Assembly: GCA_964582985.1 (NCBI GenBank)
Contig: CAZOUM010000019.1
Location: forward strand, 1-46,675
Direction of reading: 5' to 3'
DNA length: 46,675 nt
DNA from: CAZQYB01 sp964582985
Lineage (GTDB): Bacteria; Planctomycetota; Phycisphaerae; Sedimentisphaerales; Anaerobacaceae
This document shows positions 9,166 to 17,815 of this stretch, one piece after another. The first letter of the stretch is position 1. Each line of letters opens with the position of its first letter. Below the pieces are notes generated by a model that had not been told where the DNA came from, made no database searches, and saw only the letters and a list, made by a program, of their open reading frames with translations. The position numbers were made by a program, and so were the translations under genes.

Positions 9166-9381
9166 TATAGTCCTGCTTCCCAAACTTAATTATTTTGCAA
9201 GATTAATAGCCTGCGAACTTACTGCGCTGAGTAACTGACCATCCCTATATTTTCAATAACGGCCCTTTACTTCTGTGCCGATTGCTATAAAATCATATCG
9301 TATCCTGCGGTCCGAAACCACCGCAGATGTGGAATTCAAAATGAATTTATTATTGCGAACGTTAGCATGGAGGATATCAAA
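9166..9381. other. Intergenic gap between the DUF4139 array and the epimerase gene
   Basis: No gene is seen. A 7-bp stem (9305-9311 with 9320-9326, loop 8) lies about 55 bp before the epimerase start. TATAAA at 9286-9291 could be a -10 element, but no good -35 was found upstream. The stem has no following T run, so it is not an obvious terminator. Confidence 0.4.
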
Positions 9382-10533
9382 ATGAGAAAAGGTTTGAATC
9401 GCATCGTTTTAATCGCTATGTTGCTGTCGATGGCACTTGTGTTTTGCTCCTGCAAGGCAAAAGGAAAAATGGCAATGGACATTCAGAAAGAAGCATTTGG
9501 CAAGACGCCGGATGGCCGGGAAGTCGAATTGTACACCCTCACCAATGCCAATGGCCTGAAAGCGAAAATTATGACTTACGGCGCGATAGTGGTCTTGCTG
9601 GAGGTGCCGGACCGCAATGGCAATTTTGCCGATATCGTACTTGGCTATGACACTCTCGAGGAGTACATAAAAAATAATCCCTACTTCGGTGCGATTGTCG
9701 GGCGGTATGGCAATCGTATCGGCAAGGCCAGGTTTACGCTCAACGGCGTCGAATACGAATTGGCGGCTAACAATGACGGAAATCACCTACACGGTGGTAT
9801 CAAAGGATTTGACAAAGTTGTTTGGGACGCCGAGCCGATACGACAGAAAGACTGCGTCGGCGTAAAATTAACTTACCTGAGCAAGGACGGCGAAGAGGGC
9901 TACCCGGGTAATCTTTCCTGCACCGTCATCTATTCCCTTACCAACAAAGATGAGTTAAAAATCACCTACGAAGCCGAGACGGACAAGCCCACGCCCATCA
10001 ACCTGACGCATCACAGCTACTTCAATCTGGCCGGCCAGGGCGCAAGGGACATCCTCGACCACGGGCTAATGCTCAACGCCGAGACGTTCCTGCCCGTGGA
10101 CGAAGGACTTATCCCAACCGGCGAGCTGCGAAACGTCAAGGGTACACCTATGGATTTTACCAGGCCAATGGCGATTAGCGCCAGAATCAGCCAGGATTAC
10201 GAACAGCTTCGATTCGGCAAAGGCTATGACCACAACTGGGTGCTAAACAGCAGCGACGGGTCACTGGCCCTGGCCGCAAGAGTCTATGAACGGACCACCG
10301 GACGTGTGATGGAAATATATACTACCGAGCCGGGTATCCAGTTTTATTCCGGCAACTTCCTGGACGGTAGCAACATCGGAAAAGGCGGCAAAGTATATGA
10401 GCACCGCTATGGCTTCTGCCTTGAGACGCAGCACTTCCCGGATTCGCCGAATAAGCCGAACTTCCCATCGGTTATTCTCAAGCCCGGCGAGAAGTACACG
10501 CACCTGACCGTACACAAATTCTACACAAAGTAG
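9382..10533 (+). CDS. Aldose 1-epimerase (galactose mutarotase), lipoprotein
   Basis: The enzyme interconverts alpha and beta anomers of aldoses such as galactose. It has 383 residues from the ATG at 9382; GGAGG about 8 bp upstream favours this over the ATG at 9367. The N-terminus has a hydrophobic stretch ending FCSC, read as a lipoprotein signal with Cys24 modified, so the protein would be anchored outside the cytoplasm. GalM-family residues are present: NHLHGG (His135, His137), THHSYFNL (His211), YDHNW (Asp283) and the catalytic base Glu348 in LETQHFPDSPN. It converges with the minus-strand sulfatase cluster, with only 9 bp between stops. A non-cytoplasmic mutarotase fits processing of sugars released by secreted glycan enzymes. 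Confidence 0.93.
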   Translation: MRKGLNRIVLIAMLLSMALVFCSCKAKGKMAMDIQKEAFGKTPDGREVELYTLTNANGLKAKIMTYGAIVVLLEVPDRNGNFADIVLGYDTLEEYIKNNPYFGAIVGRYGNRIGKARFTLNGVEYELAANNDGNHLHGGIKGFDKVVWDAEPIRQKDCVGVKLTYLSKDGEEGYPGNLSCTVIYSLTNKDELKITYEAETDKPTPINLTHHSYFNLAGQGARDILDHGLMLNAETFLPVDEGLIPTGELRNVKGTPMDFTRPMAISARISQDYEQLRFGKGYDHNWVLNSSDGSLALAARVYERTTGRVMEIYTTEPGIQFYSGNFLDGSNIGKGGKVYEHRYGFCLETQHFPDSPNKPNFPSVILKPGEKYTHLTVHKFYTK

Positions 10534-10542
10534 GTGCAGCGA

Positions 10543-11709
10543 TCAGTCCGAGTGACATTCGATGTACTCTCGCGTTCCGAATCGTTCAGCGGCTGTGTAA
10601 AGTGCCAGCAGATTTTCTCTTGATGCGCTGCGCGGCACAACACATCCGGAGCCGAGGATATAGCCACCCTGCCGCCCAGCCCCTTCAATACAGACACGGG
10701 CTTCGTCGATCAGTTCTTCGGGCGTAGAGTTGATGAACGAAAGCGTGTTGACGCCTCCCATCAGGGCTACGCGGCCACCAACCGCCTCTCTTGCCTGTGC
10801 GCACGTGAAATTGCCAAGCGGATCCAGCGGGCCGATGCAGTCAAGGCCCGTTGCGATAAGGTCCTCCATAATCGGCATAACATTGCCGCATATATGACAG
10901 TAAATCCGCGCCTCGGGGCGATAGCCGTGAAGTTCGTCACACACCGTTTTCATATGCGGGAAAATAAACGCCCGAAAATGCTGCGGCGATATCACTGACA
11001 TATTAGCAATCGAGTCATTCAGTCGAAGCATTCTCAGCCCGCAATCGATATGAAACTTACCCTTTTCGATAGCATGCTCGACGCCTTTATCCATAATAGC
11101 GTGAGTTAACTCAGGATTCTCCACCAGGTCCATCAGTGCAAGTGACAATTCTCTGAAAAGCACATGAAAGGCCAGCGTGGCTGAGCCGCAGTCACCCAAA
11201 AGTGCCATATCGTCCCCGACCTGCTCTATTAACTCACGCTGCAGCTTGCCAAAGCCGATTTGCTCATAGAAAGATTTGTCCGGCACCGCTATGTGATTGA
11301 CATCTTCGACGCTGTTTACCAGGGGCTCATCGGATTTGTAGAATTGTATCATTGCAGCATGATACGGGTCTTCAAGATGAATCTTGCTCTTATCGCGAAC
11401 CCGCGTAGCCAGTCCTCCCTGTACGTCGATTGGCCCAAGTACTTCTCCGCTCTCGTCCACTTCAACCAGCGTGCCATTCTCTTTCTTCGTCCGCCGATTC
11501 GGCAGATGAAACAATCGAGCACCGTCGGCCTTAACCGACAAAGCAGCATCGACCACAACACGCATCGCCGTTTCCGAGCTTTCCACTACCTCGCGAAGCT
11601 CCGTCCCGGCAAGGGCCGTACCAAGGTCAACCCAAATCTTGGGAAGTGTCGGTACCCTATCCGGCATCCCCCCTGAAAGAGCAGTATAAAAACGTTCTTT
11701 TGGCGTCAT
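10543..11709 (-). CDS. UroD-family protein, probable corrinoid-type methyltransferase relative
   Basis: The 388-residue protein opens MTPKERFYTALSGGMPDRVP, typical of the uroporphyrinogen-decarboxylase superfamily. The arginine-rich RQAGR motif of true HemE was not found. Instead it has H-I-C-G-N (CHICGNVMPIM) and a later GSGCVVP, which match the His-x-Cys and Cys zinc ligands of MtaA/MtbA/CmuA-type methyltransferases. A methyl-transfer role is therefore more likely than haem synthesis, but the substrate is unknown. It is the last gene of the minus-strand run symporter, sulfatase, sulfatase, this gene, lying 48 bp after the sulfatase stop, and may handle a methylated sugar or aglycone. This context reading is inference. 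Confidence 0.82.
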   Translation of the reverse strand: MTPKERFYTALSGGMPDRVPTLPKIWVDLGTALAGTELREVVESSETAMRVVVDAALSVKADGARLFHLPNRRTKKENGTLVEVDESGEVLGPIDVQGGLATRVRDKSKIHLEDPYHAAMIQFYKSDEPLVNSVEDVNHIAVPDKSFYEQIGFGKLQRELIEQVGDDMALLGDCGSATLAFHVLFRELSLALMDLVENPELTHAIMDKGVEHAIEKGKFHIDCGLRMLRLNDSIANMSVISPQHFRAFIFPHMKTVCDELHGYRPEARIYCHICGNVMPIMEDLIATGLDCIGPLDPLGNFTCAQAREAVGGRVALMGGVNTLSFINSTPEELIDEARVCIEGAGRQGGYILGSGCVVPRSASRENLLALYTAAERFGTREYIECHSD

Positions 11710-11757
11710 AACTATAGTAATTCAGTCCAATGGTTGCAGGTACGCACAAACAACTTG

Positions 11758-13176
11758 CTAACTCTTGCCAATCGGGTAGTCTTCCGAATTGCTTCGCGCA
11801 CTTCTCATAATCTCTTCGATTTGCGAGACAACTTGACGGTGCTTCGACGCCACATTCCTGGTTTCGCCCACGTCATTCTTCAGGTTGTAAAGTTCAATCG
11901 GGGCTCCTACTCCGTTGCGAACGCCTTTCCAGTCCCCCATACGCACTGCCTGCTTGTAAGTCTTGCGAACGTGCCCGTAATCCCAGTACAGATAGTCGTG
12001 ACTCTTTTGCTTTTTGCCCAAAAGGGCTGGTAACATCGATATGCCATCAATATCCTTGGGGATGGGCAAGCCCGCCAGTTCCGCTGCCGTAGGCATAAAA
12101 TCCCAGAATGCCCAGACCTGGTCACTCACCTGACCAGCGGCTATCTTTCCCGGCCACCTTGCTATCATTGGAATCCGTATCCCTCCTTCATACTGGTCAC
12201 GTTTGCCTCCCCTCAGCTTGCCATTACTGTCAAAAAACTCTATCGGTATCGGTGAACCCTTGTAAGGGCCATTGTCGCTGGTGAAAAACACAATGGTGTT
12301 TTCATCTATCCCAAGGCTCTTGAGCAGTTTCATAATCCTGCCCACGTCACGGTCCAGCCGGGTAATCATAGCGGCGTAATTTTTGGCAATCTGTGGCCAG
12401 TTCTTGTTTGTATAGGGTTCATCGCTGGGCACAATGAAATGCTCAGGGGAATCTTTTGGATAGTCAGAGAAATGCGGTATGGTATACGCGAGGTAAAGAA
12501 AGAAAGGGTCCTCCCGATGTTGTTCAATGAAGGATATGCCCTTTTCTGTAAAAAGGTCATGAGTGTAATACGCGTTCTTACCTCCGCGATTGCCTTTTAG
12601 TTTTCCTACCTCATTTTCTATAACCACCTTCTGCAGCAATACGACCTTGTCATTTTCCCAGAGATAATCAGGATAGTAGAAATGCGCCTGGTCCTGGTTT
12701 ATGTGCCCGTAAAAATAATCGAACCCCTGGTAATTTGGAATACCCCAGGAACCCGGATTACCCAAGGACCATTTGCCTATGCCGCCGGTTTTGTAGCCAG
12801 CCTGCTTTAAGACTTCCGCTACGGTCAAATCATCAGGTCTTAGCCAAATATTATGCGGCAGATTGTCTCTTATCCTATTGTGGCCATTATGCATCCCCGT
12901 CATCAGACTGCACCGCGAAGGAGCACATACTGTTGAACCTGCGTAAGCCTGGGTAAATCGCAAACCTTCTGCCGCCAGATGGTCAATGTTTTTGGTCAAA
13001 ATCTTCTTTTGGCCGTAGCATCCGAGGTCGCCATAGCCAAGGTCATCAGCAACTATCAGGATTATGTTGGGTTTTATTGACGGTGTTTCTCCGGCTGATA
13101 GGACCTCCGGCAGGCTGAGTGACACAACGCCCGCCCCTACGGTCTTAAGAAAATCACGTCGTGTGTAACTGCTCAT
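11758..13176 (-). CDS. Tat-exported sulfatase (arylsulfatase type)
   Basis: This protein hydrolyses sulfate esters, probably on glycans. It has 472 residues from the ATG at 13176, with GGAGAG upstream; a TTG at 13203 was rejected. Twin-arginine signal: YTRRDFLKTVGAG. The metal-binding DD is at residues 44-45 (IVADDLGYGD). The formylglycine motif is C84-A-P-S-R88, the cysteine type, followed by CSLMTG. Later DNGPYKGSP is a family metal-site segment. Cysteine-type sulfatases need a maturase (FGE or an anaerobic radical-SAM enzyme), and none is encoded in the window. It lies 38 bp after the second sulfatase. Confidence 0.95.
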   Translation of the reverse strand: MSSYTRRDFLKTVGAGVVSLSLPEVLSAGETPSIKPNIILIVADDLGYGDLGCYGQKKILTKNIDHLAAEGLRFTQAYAGSTVCAPSRCSLMTGMHNGHNRIRDNLPHNIWLRPDDLTVAEVLKQAGYKTGGIGKWSLGNPGSWGIPNYQGFDYFYGHINQDQAHFYYPDYLWENDKVVLLQKVVIENEVGKLKGNRGGKNAYYTHDLFTEKGISFIEQHREDPFFLYLAYTIPHFSDYPKDSPEHFIVPSDEPYTNKNWPQIAKNYAAMITRLDRDVGRIMKLLKSLGIDENTIVFFTSDNGPYKGSPIPIEFFDSNGKLRGGKRDQYEGGIRIPMIARWPGKIAAGQVSDQVWAFWDFMPTAAELAGLPIPKDIDGISMLPALLGKKQKSHDYLYWDYGHVRKTYKQAVRMGDWKGVRNGVGAPIELYNLKNDVGETRNVASKHRQVVSQIEEIMRSARSNSEDYPIGKS

Positions 13177-13214
13177 CCTCTTGCTCTCCTTGGTACCAAC
13201 CAAAGTCGTGCCAA

Positions 13215-14846
13215 TTACTTCTTCTCGCCACCGTAGTAGTTCTTCTTTAATGTAAAGAATTTCTCCCCACCCCTCGAACCGAAATTCCGAACATCATTCT
13301 TCACCATCCAGTCCACAAGTCTTTGCATAAGCCCCGCTCTTACTTGAGCATATCCCGGATTGCCCCAGAGATTATTAGTCTCAGCGGGGTCCTTCCTCAT
13401 ATCATACAACTCACCTTCGAGCCTTCCGACATCCGGTATGCTGTGATAAGCATTTAGCTTGAACCTCTCATCACGAAACATAGTGGCGTGAATAGGCGGG
13501 TCGAAGTATTTGTGCCCCGGGCCATACCCGCTGTTTCTGTAAATACAAACTGCATAATCACGGTAGTTCTCATAACTTTTACCCTGTTGAATCAGTGCTA
13601 ACAAATCCATCGATTCCGGCATAATTTCATTTAACTTCTCCTTACCGAACCCGGCCAGCGAGAGCACTGTCGCCGCAACATCAAGGTGCTGAACAGGGCT
13701 CTTCACCCGGGTGCCGGCAGGAATTCTTCCCGGAAGCCGCATCAAAAATGGCACCCGAACAGTTGGGTCGTAGAAAAAAGCCCCCTTGGTGAACAGCTCT
13801 CGGTCATACATCATGTCACCACCGTCACTGACGAATATCACGAGAGTGTTCTCAGTCAGACCCTGCTCGTCCAGACAGTCAAGCACCTTACCCATCTCGC
13901 GGTCGAGAAATGCAATGGATGCAAGGTATCCTTTCCGCTGGTCATGGATATTCGCTTTGAAGGTTTCGCTCTTGTTCTTTATGGCCCTGGACTTTGCCAG
14001 TTCCCGCCTTACCACTTCCGGCATGTATTCACCGATTGGCATCGGCTGCGGCTCAGGGATTTTATCCTCATTGACCATCTCCGCGGCCTCAAGAGGATGG
14101 TCATAGTACGGGTCATGCGGGTCAAAAAGACTCGTCAAGATGAAGAAAGGCCTGTCCTTATCCCTGTTCTTGATTAGCTCTATGCTGGTCTCGCCAGCCC
14201 AACGCGTAAAGTGCACCTCGGCAGGGAAATGATGTAGGCTCTTGCCTTCCTTCTTCAGCCTTCGGTAAAACACCGGGTCTTTCTTCTCAACCCACCGGGC
14301 GTACGAATTGTAAGGACTGTCGAAATTCAGCCCAGGGTCGATACACCAGTGATAATGCTCAAAGCCGTCATTGGGGTGTCTGTTCTCGGCCTCGTGCCAT
14401 ATCCCGGAAACGTGCAGTTTGCCCACCAGGGACGTCTCATAGCCAACATCCTGCAGCCGCTTCGATACAAGAATCTCATCGTCAGGCAAAATGTCGTGCA
14501 GCCTATATACCCCATGGCCGCTGACAGACTTGCCGGTCCACATGCTGGCCCGCCCAGGTGTGCAAACCGGACAACTGGGATAACAGTTCTCGAACAAAGC
14601 CCCCTGCTGCGCCAGCCTGTCCAAATTGGGCGTGCTAATTGCCCTGCAGCCGTAACAGCCCAAGGAATCAAACCGCTGTTGGTCGGTCATCAAAATTAGG
14701 ATATTGGGTTGTTCTCTATGTCTTTGACTGTTGCGTACAAAAGCTGATTTTGTAGATGCGTCACTGCACCCGGGTATCGTCAACGCAGCCGCACCAAGGC
14801 CGATAGCTTTCAAAAAGTCGCGCCGCGTGACATTAGCCGTGCTCAT
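13215..14846 (-). CDS. Tat-exported lipoprotein sulfatase
   Basis: This is a 543-residue sulfatase. The N-terminus combines a twin-arginine motif (VTRRDFLKAIG) with a lipobox (TIPGC, Cys27), so a Tat-exported lipoprotein is likely. The formylglycine motif is C95-T-P-G-R99 (YPSCPVCTPGRASMWTG), after the metal-binding segment MTDQQRFD. Its central region is longer than in the neighbouring sulfatase and not closely similar, so the two probably act on different sulfate positions. It is the middle of a same-strand run, 92 bp after the symporter. The organisation symporter plus two exported sulfatases resembles loci for sulfated glycans. Confidence 0.94.
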   Translation of the reverse strand: MSTANVTRRDFLKAIGLGAAALTIPGCSDASTKSAFVRNSQRHREQPNILILMTDQQRFDSLGCYGCRAISTPNLDRLAQQGALFENCYPSCPVCTPGRASMWTGKSVSGHGVYRLHDILPDDEILVSKRLQDVGYETSLVGKLHVSGIWHEAENRHPNDGFEHYHWCIDPGLNFDSPYNSYARWVEKKDPVFYRRLKKEGKSLHHFPAEVHFTRWAGETSIELIKNRDKDRPFFILTSLFDPHDPYYDHPLEAAEMVNEDKIPEPQPMPIGEYMPEVVRRELAKSRAIKNKSETFKANIHDQRKGYLASIAFLDREMGKVLDCLDEQGLTENTLVIFVSDGGDMMYDRELFTKGAFFYDPTVRVPFLMRLPGRIPAGTRVKSPVQHLDVAATVLSLAGFGKEKLNEIMPESMDLLALIQQGKSYENYRDYAVCIYRNSGYGPGHKYFDPPIHATMFRDERFKLNAYHSIPDVGRLEGELYDMRKDPAETNNLWGNPGYAQVRAGLMQRLVDWMVKNDVRNFGSRGGEKFFTLKKNYYGGEKK

Positions 14847-14938
14847 ATTTCTATTCTTGTGATATTCTAAGCGTCAGCCCGCTGTTGGTTTTGCGATGTG
14901 AAATCGCAATCAAGGAAGTCTGACAGAGTTATTTACTT

Positions 14939-16513
14939 TCATCCTTGCGTTGCCGGAAGTTTCCTGCTCCGATTAATCAGCCCGAAAATAATAGCAACGG
15001 TCACCAGTACGCCCGTTCCGGCTGCACCGATCACAATCACGTCCAGTGTGCACAATGGCAGCTTGCTTGACAGCCACTCAAAGAGCTTTGTACCCTCGAT
15101 CATCGAGTCTGCCCGCACGAAGGTCGCCCAGCTTATGAACAAGACGCTGGCAATTACCGCCACCAGTCCCTGCCACAAACGAACGCGAATCTTGAGCAGC
15201 GCCAGCAAGAACAGCCCCACCAGGGGACCGCCGAATATGCCCGAGACCTTCCACCAGACGTCCAACACGCTCCTGACCTCGAGCATCAGCAGCGCACAGG
15301 TGATTCCTATGAATCCCCATACGAAGGTCATGACGCGCAGAAATATAATGCCGCTGCGGTCGGAAAGGTCCGGCTTAAAATACCTCTTATAAAAATCCAG
15401 CAGACTGACCGTTGCCGCGCAATTGAAGCATGACGAAATGGTACTCATGGCCGCTGCCACAATAGCCGCAACGATCAGACCCCGCATTCCCGGCGGAAGC
15501 TGGGTGGCAATATAGTACGGGAAAATGTAGTCACCTTTATCTGCAATACCGGCATCCTGCAGCTCGGTACCACCGGAGTAATACGCCCACAGGCAGGTGC
15601 CGATATATACGAAAACCGCCGTCAGCGGAGTAAAAATCCCCATAGCAATCCATATCGACTTTTTGGCGTCACGCTCGGTAGGACACGAGGCGTACTTCTG
15701 AACGTAATTCTGGTCGGTCAATAGATTACGCAGGTTTTCCACGAAGGCGAAGAGGACCATCGTCCAAATCGTCCGGTCAACCAGGCCTCTTGTTTTCAAA
15801 TCGAAGTCGAGGCTGCCGGGGCTGAACTTATCCGGCCAGGCACTCGCAATCAATGGTTCCGGTCCGCTGAACACCTGAATCGACAAAGCAATAGCACAAT
15901 AGGCCAAAGCCCCGATCATGATTATTGACTGGACCACATCGGTCCAGATGACCGCCTGCATCCCGCCTAAGAGCGTGTAAAAGATTGTGATTACACCAAT
16001 AACGACTATGACTGTGGTAAGGACTTCATTGCCACCTTCCTGATCCATTCCTCCGGCAGAGAAGAAGACTAGACGAAATACGAGGGCAACAAGGTACAGG
16101 ATTACAGCAATGCGCGAAATCTGCAGCAGTATGAACACGATCGCCGCATAGGCCCGGCCCCACTGGCCAACCCGCTCTTCCAAGAAGCTGTAGACACTAA
16201 TTAGACCCATCTTTCGGTAGTATGGCACAGCGAAGCGGCAAACTACCCAGGCTACCGGAAAAACCGCAAGGGCAAAAAGCAATGGATGCCAGTTGCTCAA
16301 GTAAGCTCTGCCCGGCACAGCAACATACGAGATGCTGCTGGTATAAGCGCCCATAACAGCAAGGCCTGCGGCCCAGGCCGGAATGGTCCGGCCGGCTACC
16401 ATGAATTCCTCAGAGGTACGGGTTTTACGCTTGTAGTATATGCCCATCCCGACCATCAACAGGGCGTACAGGACGAGCATGGTCATATCGGCCCAATGAA
16501 AATTTCCACCCAT
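14939..16513 (-). CDS. Sodium:solute symporter (SSS family)
   Basis: This 524-residue integral membrane protein has about 13 hydrophobic segments. The start MGGNFHWADMTMLVLYALLMV and following EEFMVAGRTIPAWAAG are typical of SSS/SLC5 sodium-coupled transporters of sugars, sialic acids and similar solutes. A conserved core YTSSISYVAVPG and the loop LLTDQNYVQKY fit this family. The substrate cannot be read from sequence. It is the first gene of the minus-strand run with two sulfatases and a UroD-family protein, so it probably imports the desulfated sugar. A GGAGAAAG-like site precedes the ATG. Confidence 0.92.
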   Translation of the reverse strand: MGGNFHWADMTMLVLYALLMVGMGIYYKRKTRTSEEFMVAGRTIPAWAAGLAVMGAYTSSISYVAVPGRAYLSNWHPLLFALAVFPVAWVVCRFAVPYYRKMGLISVYSFLEERVGQWGRAYAAIVFILLQISRIAVILYLVALVFRLVFFSAGGMDQEGGNEVLTTVIVVIGVITIFYTLLGGMQAVIWTDVVQSIIMIGALAYCAIALSIQVFSGPEPLIASAWPDKFSPGSLDFDLKTRGLVDRTIWTMVLFAFVENLRNLLTDQNYVQKYASCPTERDAKKSIWIAMGIFTPLTAVFVYIGTCLWAYYSGGTELQDAGIADKGDYIFPYYIATQLPPGMRGLIVAAIVAAAMSTISSCFNCAATVSLLDFYKRYFKPDLSDRSGIIFLRVMTFVWGFIGITCALLMLEVRSVLDVWWKVSGIFGGPLVGLFLLALLKIRVRLWQGLVAVIASVLFISWATFVRADSMIEGTKLFEWLSSKLPLCTLDVIVIGAAGTGVLVTVAIIFGLINRSRKLPATQG

Positions 16514-16943
16514 AAGCTTTCTCCTTCTTCAGACTACTTATACAATCCTTCAGTAAAACACAAAAGCCGGCACGAGTAATTTTAGCATACTGGAAAGACC
16601 GGTTACCCTGCTTTTCTGGCAATACTATTGCTTTTTATTTTATGCTTGTCAAGGATTAAACTTTGTCACCAATCCGCATTTTTCATATTTTGGCGACGAC
16701 CCCAGTGTTAGTAGTTTAGTGTGAGTTTGGGACGATTAGCTCTTGATATACCGCTAATCAGCAAAACGCAGATTGTCAGCGATTACTTGAAGATAACTAA
16801 CAGGCTGGGTAAAATTGAAAAATGTAAAGACTATCGAAAGACTTGACGGTCAAAGAGCGCAGTCTTATCCGCAGATTATTATTGCCAGCGCCCTCAGCTT
16901 GAGGATAAACCACTACTTGCAGAAACGACGTCAAATGAGAGCA
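16514..16943. other. Intergenic region between regulator and symporter genes
   Basis: 430 bp without a supported gene. It holds the minus-strand candidate promoter noted separately and a short CCTCA/TGAGG stem near 16890-16902. This stem lies downstream of the regulator gene but has no T run. A short reading frame on + (from 16815) has no ribosome-binding site and overlaps the regulator. Confidence 0.4.
16622..16652 (-). promoter_or_regulatory. Candidate sigma-70 promoter for the symporter/sulfatase run
   Basis: On the minus strand TTGACA (16652-16647) is followed after 17 bp by AATAGT, or after 19 bp by TAGTAT. The site lies about 110-140 bp upstream of the symporter ATG. The -35 is perfect and the -10 weak. 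Confidence 0.4.
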
Positions 16944-17522
16944 CTAATAGATAATCGCGGTCGTTTCCTCGATCCTCCTGATGACTTCGGCAGCGTCAGA
17001 AGACTCAGATATATAGCCGTCGAAACCCTTCTGCAGTAAAGCGGTGGACTCGGCTTCGCTTAACTGGTTCGCAAGTGCTAAGACCTTGATGGTCTGCAAA
17101 TCCTCATCGTCACGGACGTTCCTGCAAATCTCCGTCGCGGCTATACCCTCAGCCAAAAGATTCACCAACAAAACGTGCGGAGCAAATTTCTGGGCCACGA
17201 CGCCCGTCTCAAAATTGCTCCCGACCGTTTGCACTTCATAACCAGCCCGGCTTCGCAAAGTATCGGCCAAAGCTGAGGCTGCATCCTCATTGCTGTCTAC
17301 TATAAGGACACGCATCTTGCCCACTGAAAGTTCTGTCGTGGGCATGTTATGCATCTTCATAAAACGAATTAGTTCGTTGACCGGTATTCGCCTATCTTTA
17401 CTGCCGGGTATGCGATAGCCTTTCAACCGGCCGCTGTCAAACCACTTTGAAACCGTTCGAGGAGCAACATTACAAATCTTGGCAACATCACCCGTTGTCA
17501 GAACATTTTTTCCTTTTGACAT
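16944..17522 (-). CDS. Helix-turn-helix regulator fused to a degenerate receiver domain
   Basis: The product has 192 residues from the ATG at 17522. A GTG at 17552 is possible, but GGGG upstream fits the ATG. Residues about 6-60 form a MerR/excisionase-type helix-turn-helix (LTTGDVAKICNVAPRTVSKW, then GRLKGYRIPGSKDRRIP). Residues about 70-190 are a CheY-like receiver (MRVLIVDSNEDAASALADTL). The phosphoacceptor position is Asn, not Asp (HVLLVNLLAEG). The later conserved Thr/Ser is Ala (VLALANQ), and the conserved Lys region reads GYISESSD. Phosphorylation control is therefore unlikely, and it is best called a pseudo-receiver. The order, DNA-binding domain first, is the reverse of ordinary response regulators. 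No histidine kinase is adjacent. Confidence 0.85.
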   Translation of the reverse strand: MSKGKNVLTTGDVAKICNVAPRTVSKWFDSGRLKGYRIPGSKDRRIPVNELIRFMKMHNMPTTELSVGKMRVLIVDSNEDAASALADTLRSRAGYEVQTVGSNFETGVVAQKFAPHVLLVNLLAEGIAATEICRNVRDDEDLQTIKVLALANQLSEAESTALLQKGFDGYISESSDAAEVIRRIEETTAIIY

Positions 17523-17741
17523 CTTTTTATCCCCGTAACTACGTATCGACACCGTATTCTTATTCGGCTGTAAGTCAAAGGCTGTTTAGCATAGAAATTG
17601 TAATTGCAATCTATTACTGGATAAGTCATTGTGCTCAAGATACGACGTCCCATAAGAGCTATTGCTTCCGATAGAGACAGGCAAGACAGCAAATCACTAC
17701 TATCTCCGCCACGTGACTTCCACACGTGTAGCAAAATGTTC

Positions 17742-17769
17742 TTGATTTATCGGCCGCATCTGGTACAAT
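17742..17769 (+). promoter_or_regulatory. Sigma-70-type promoter for the DegT aminotransferase gene
   Basis: TTGATT (17742-17747), a 16-bp spacer and TACAAT (17764-17769) lie 46 bp before the ATG. Just upstream are two CACGTG hexamers (17710-17715 and 17723-17728), 13 bp apart, which could be a regulator site. Confidence 0.55.
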
Positions 17770-17815
17770 ATAGTCTTCGGAGTTGGCCCTGGTTTCATAG
17801 ATAAGGAGACTTTTT

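Noticed and set aside
10543..11709. Calling the UroD-family gene hemE
   Set aside because: The HemE arginine motif (RQAGR type) is missing and a methyltransferase-type HxC...C metal site is present instead.
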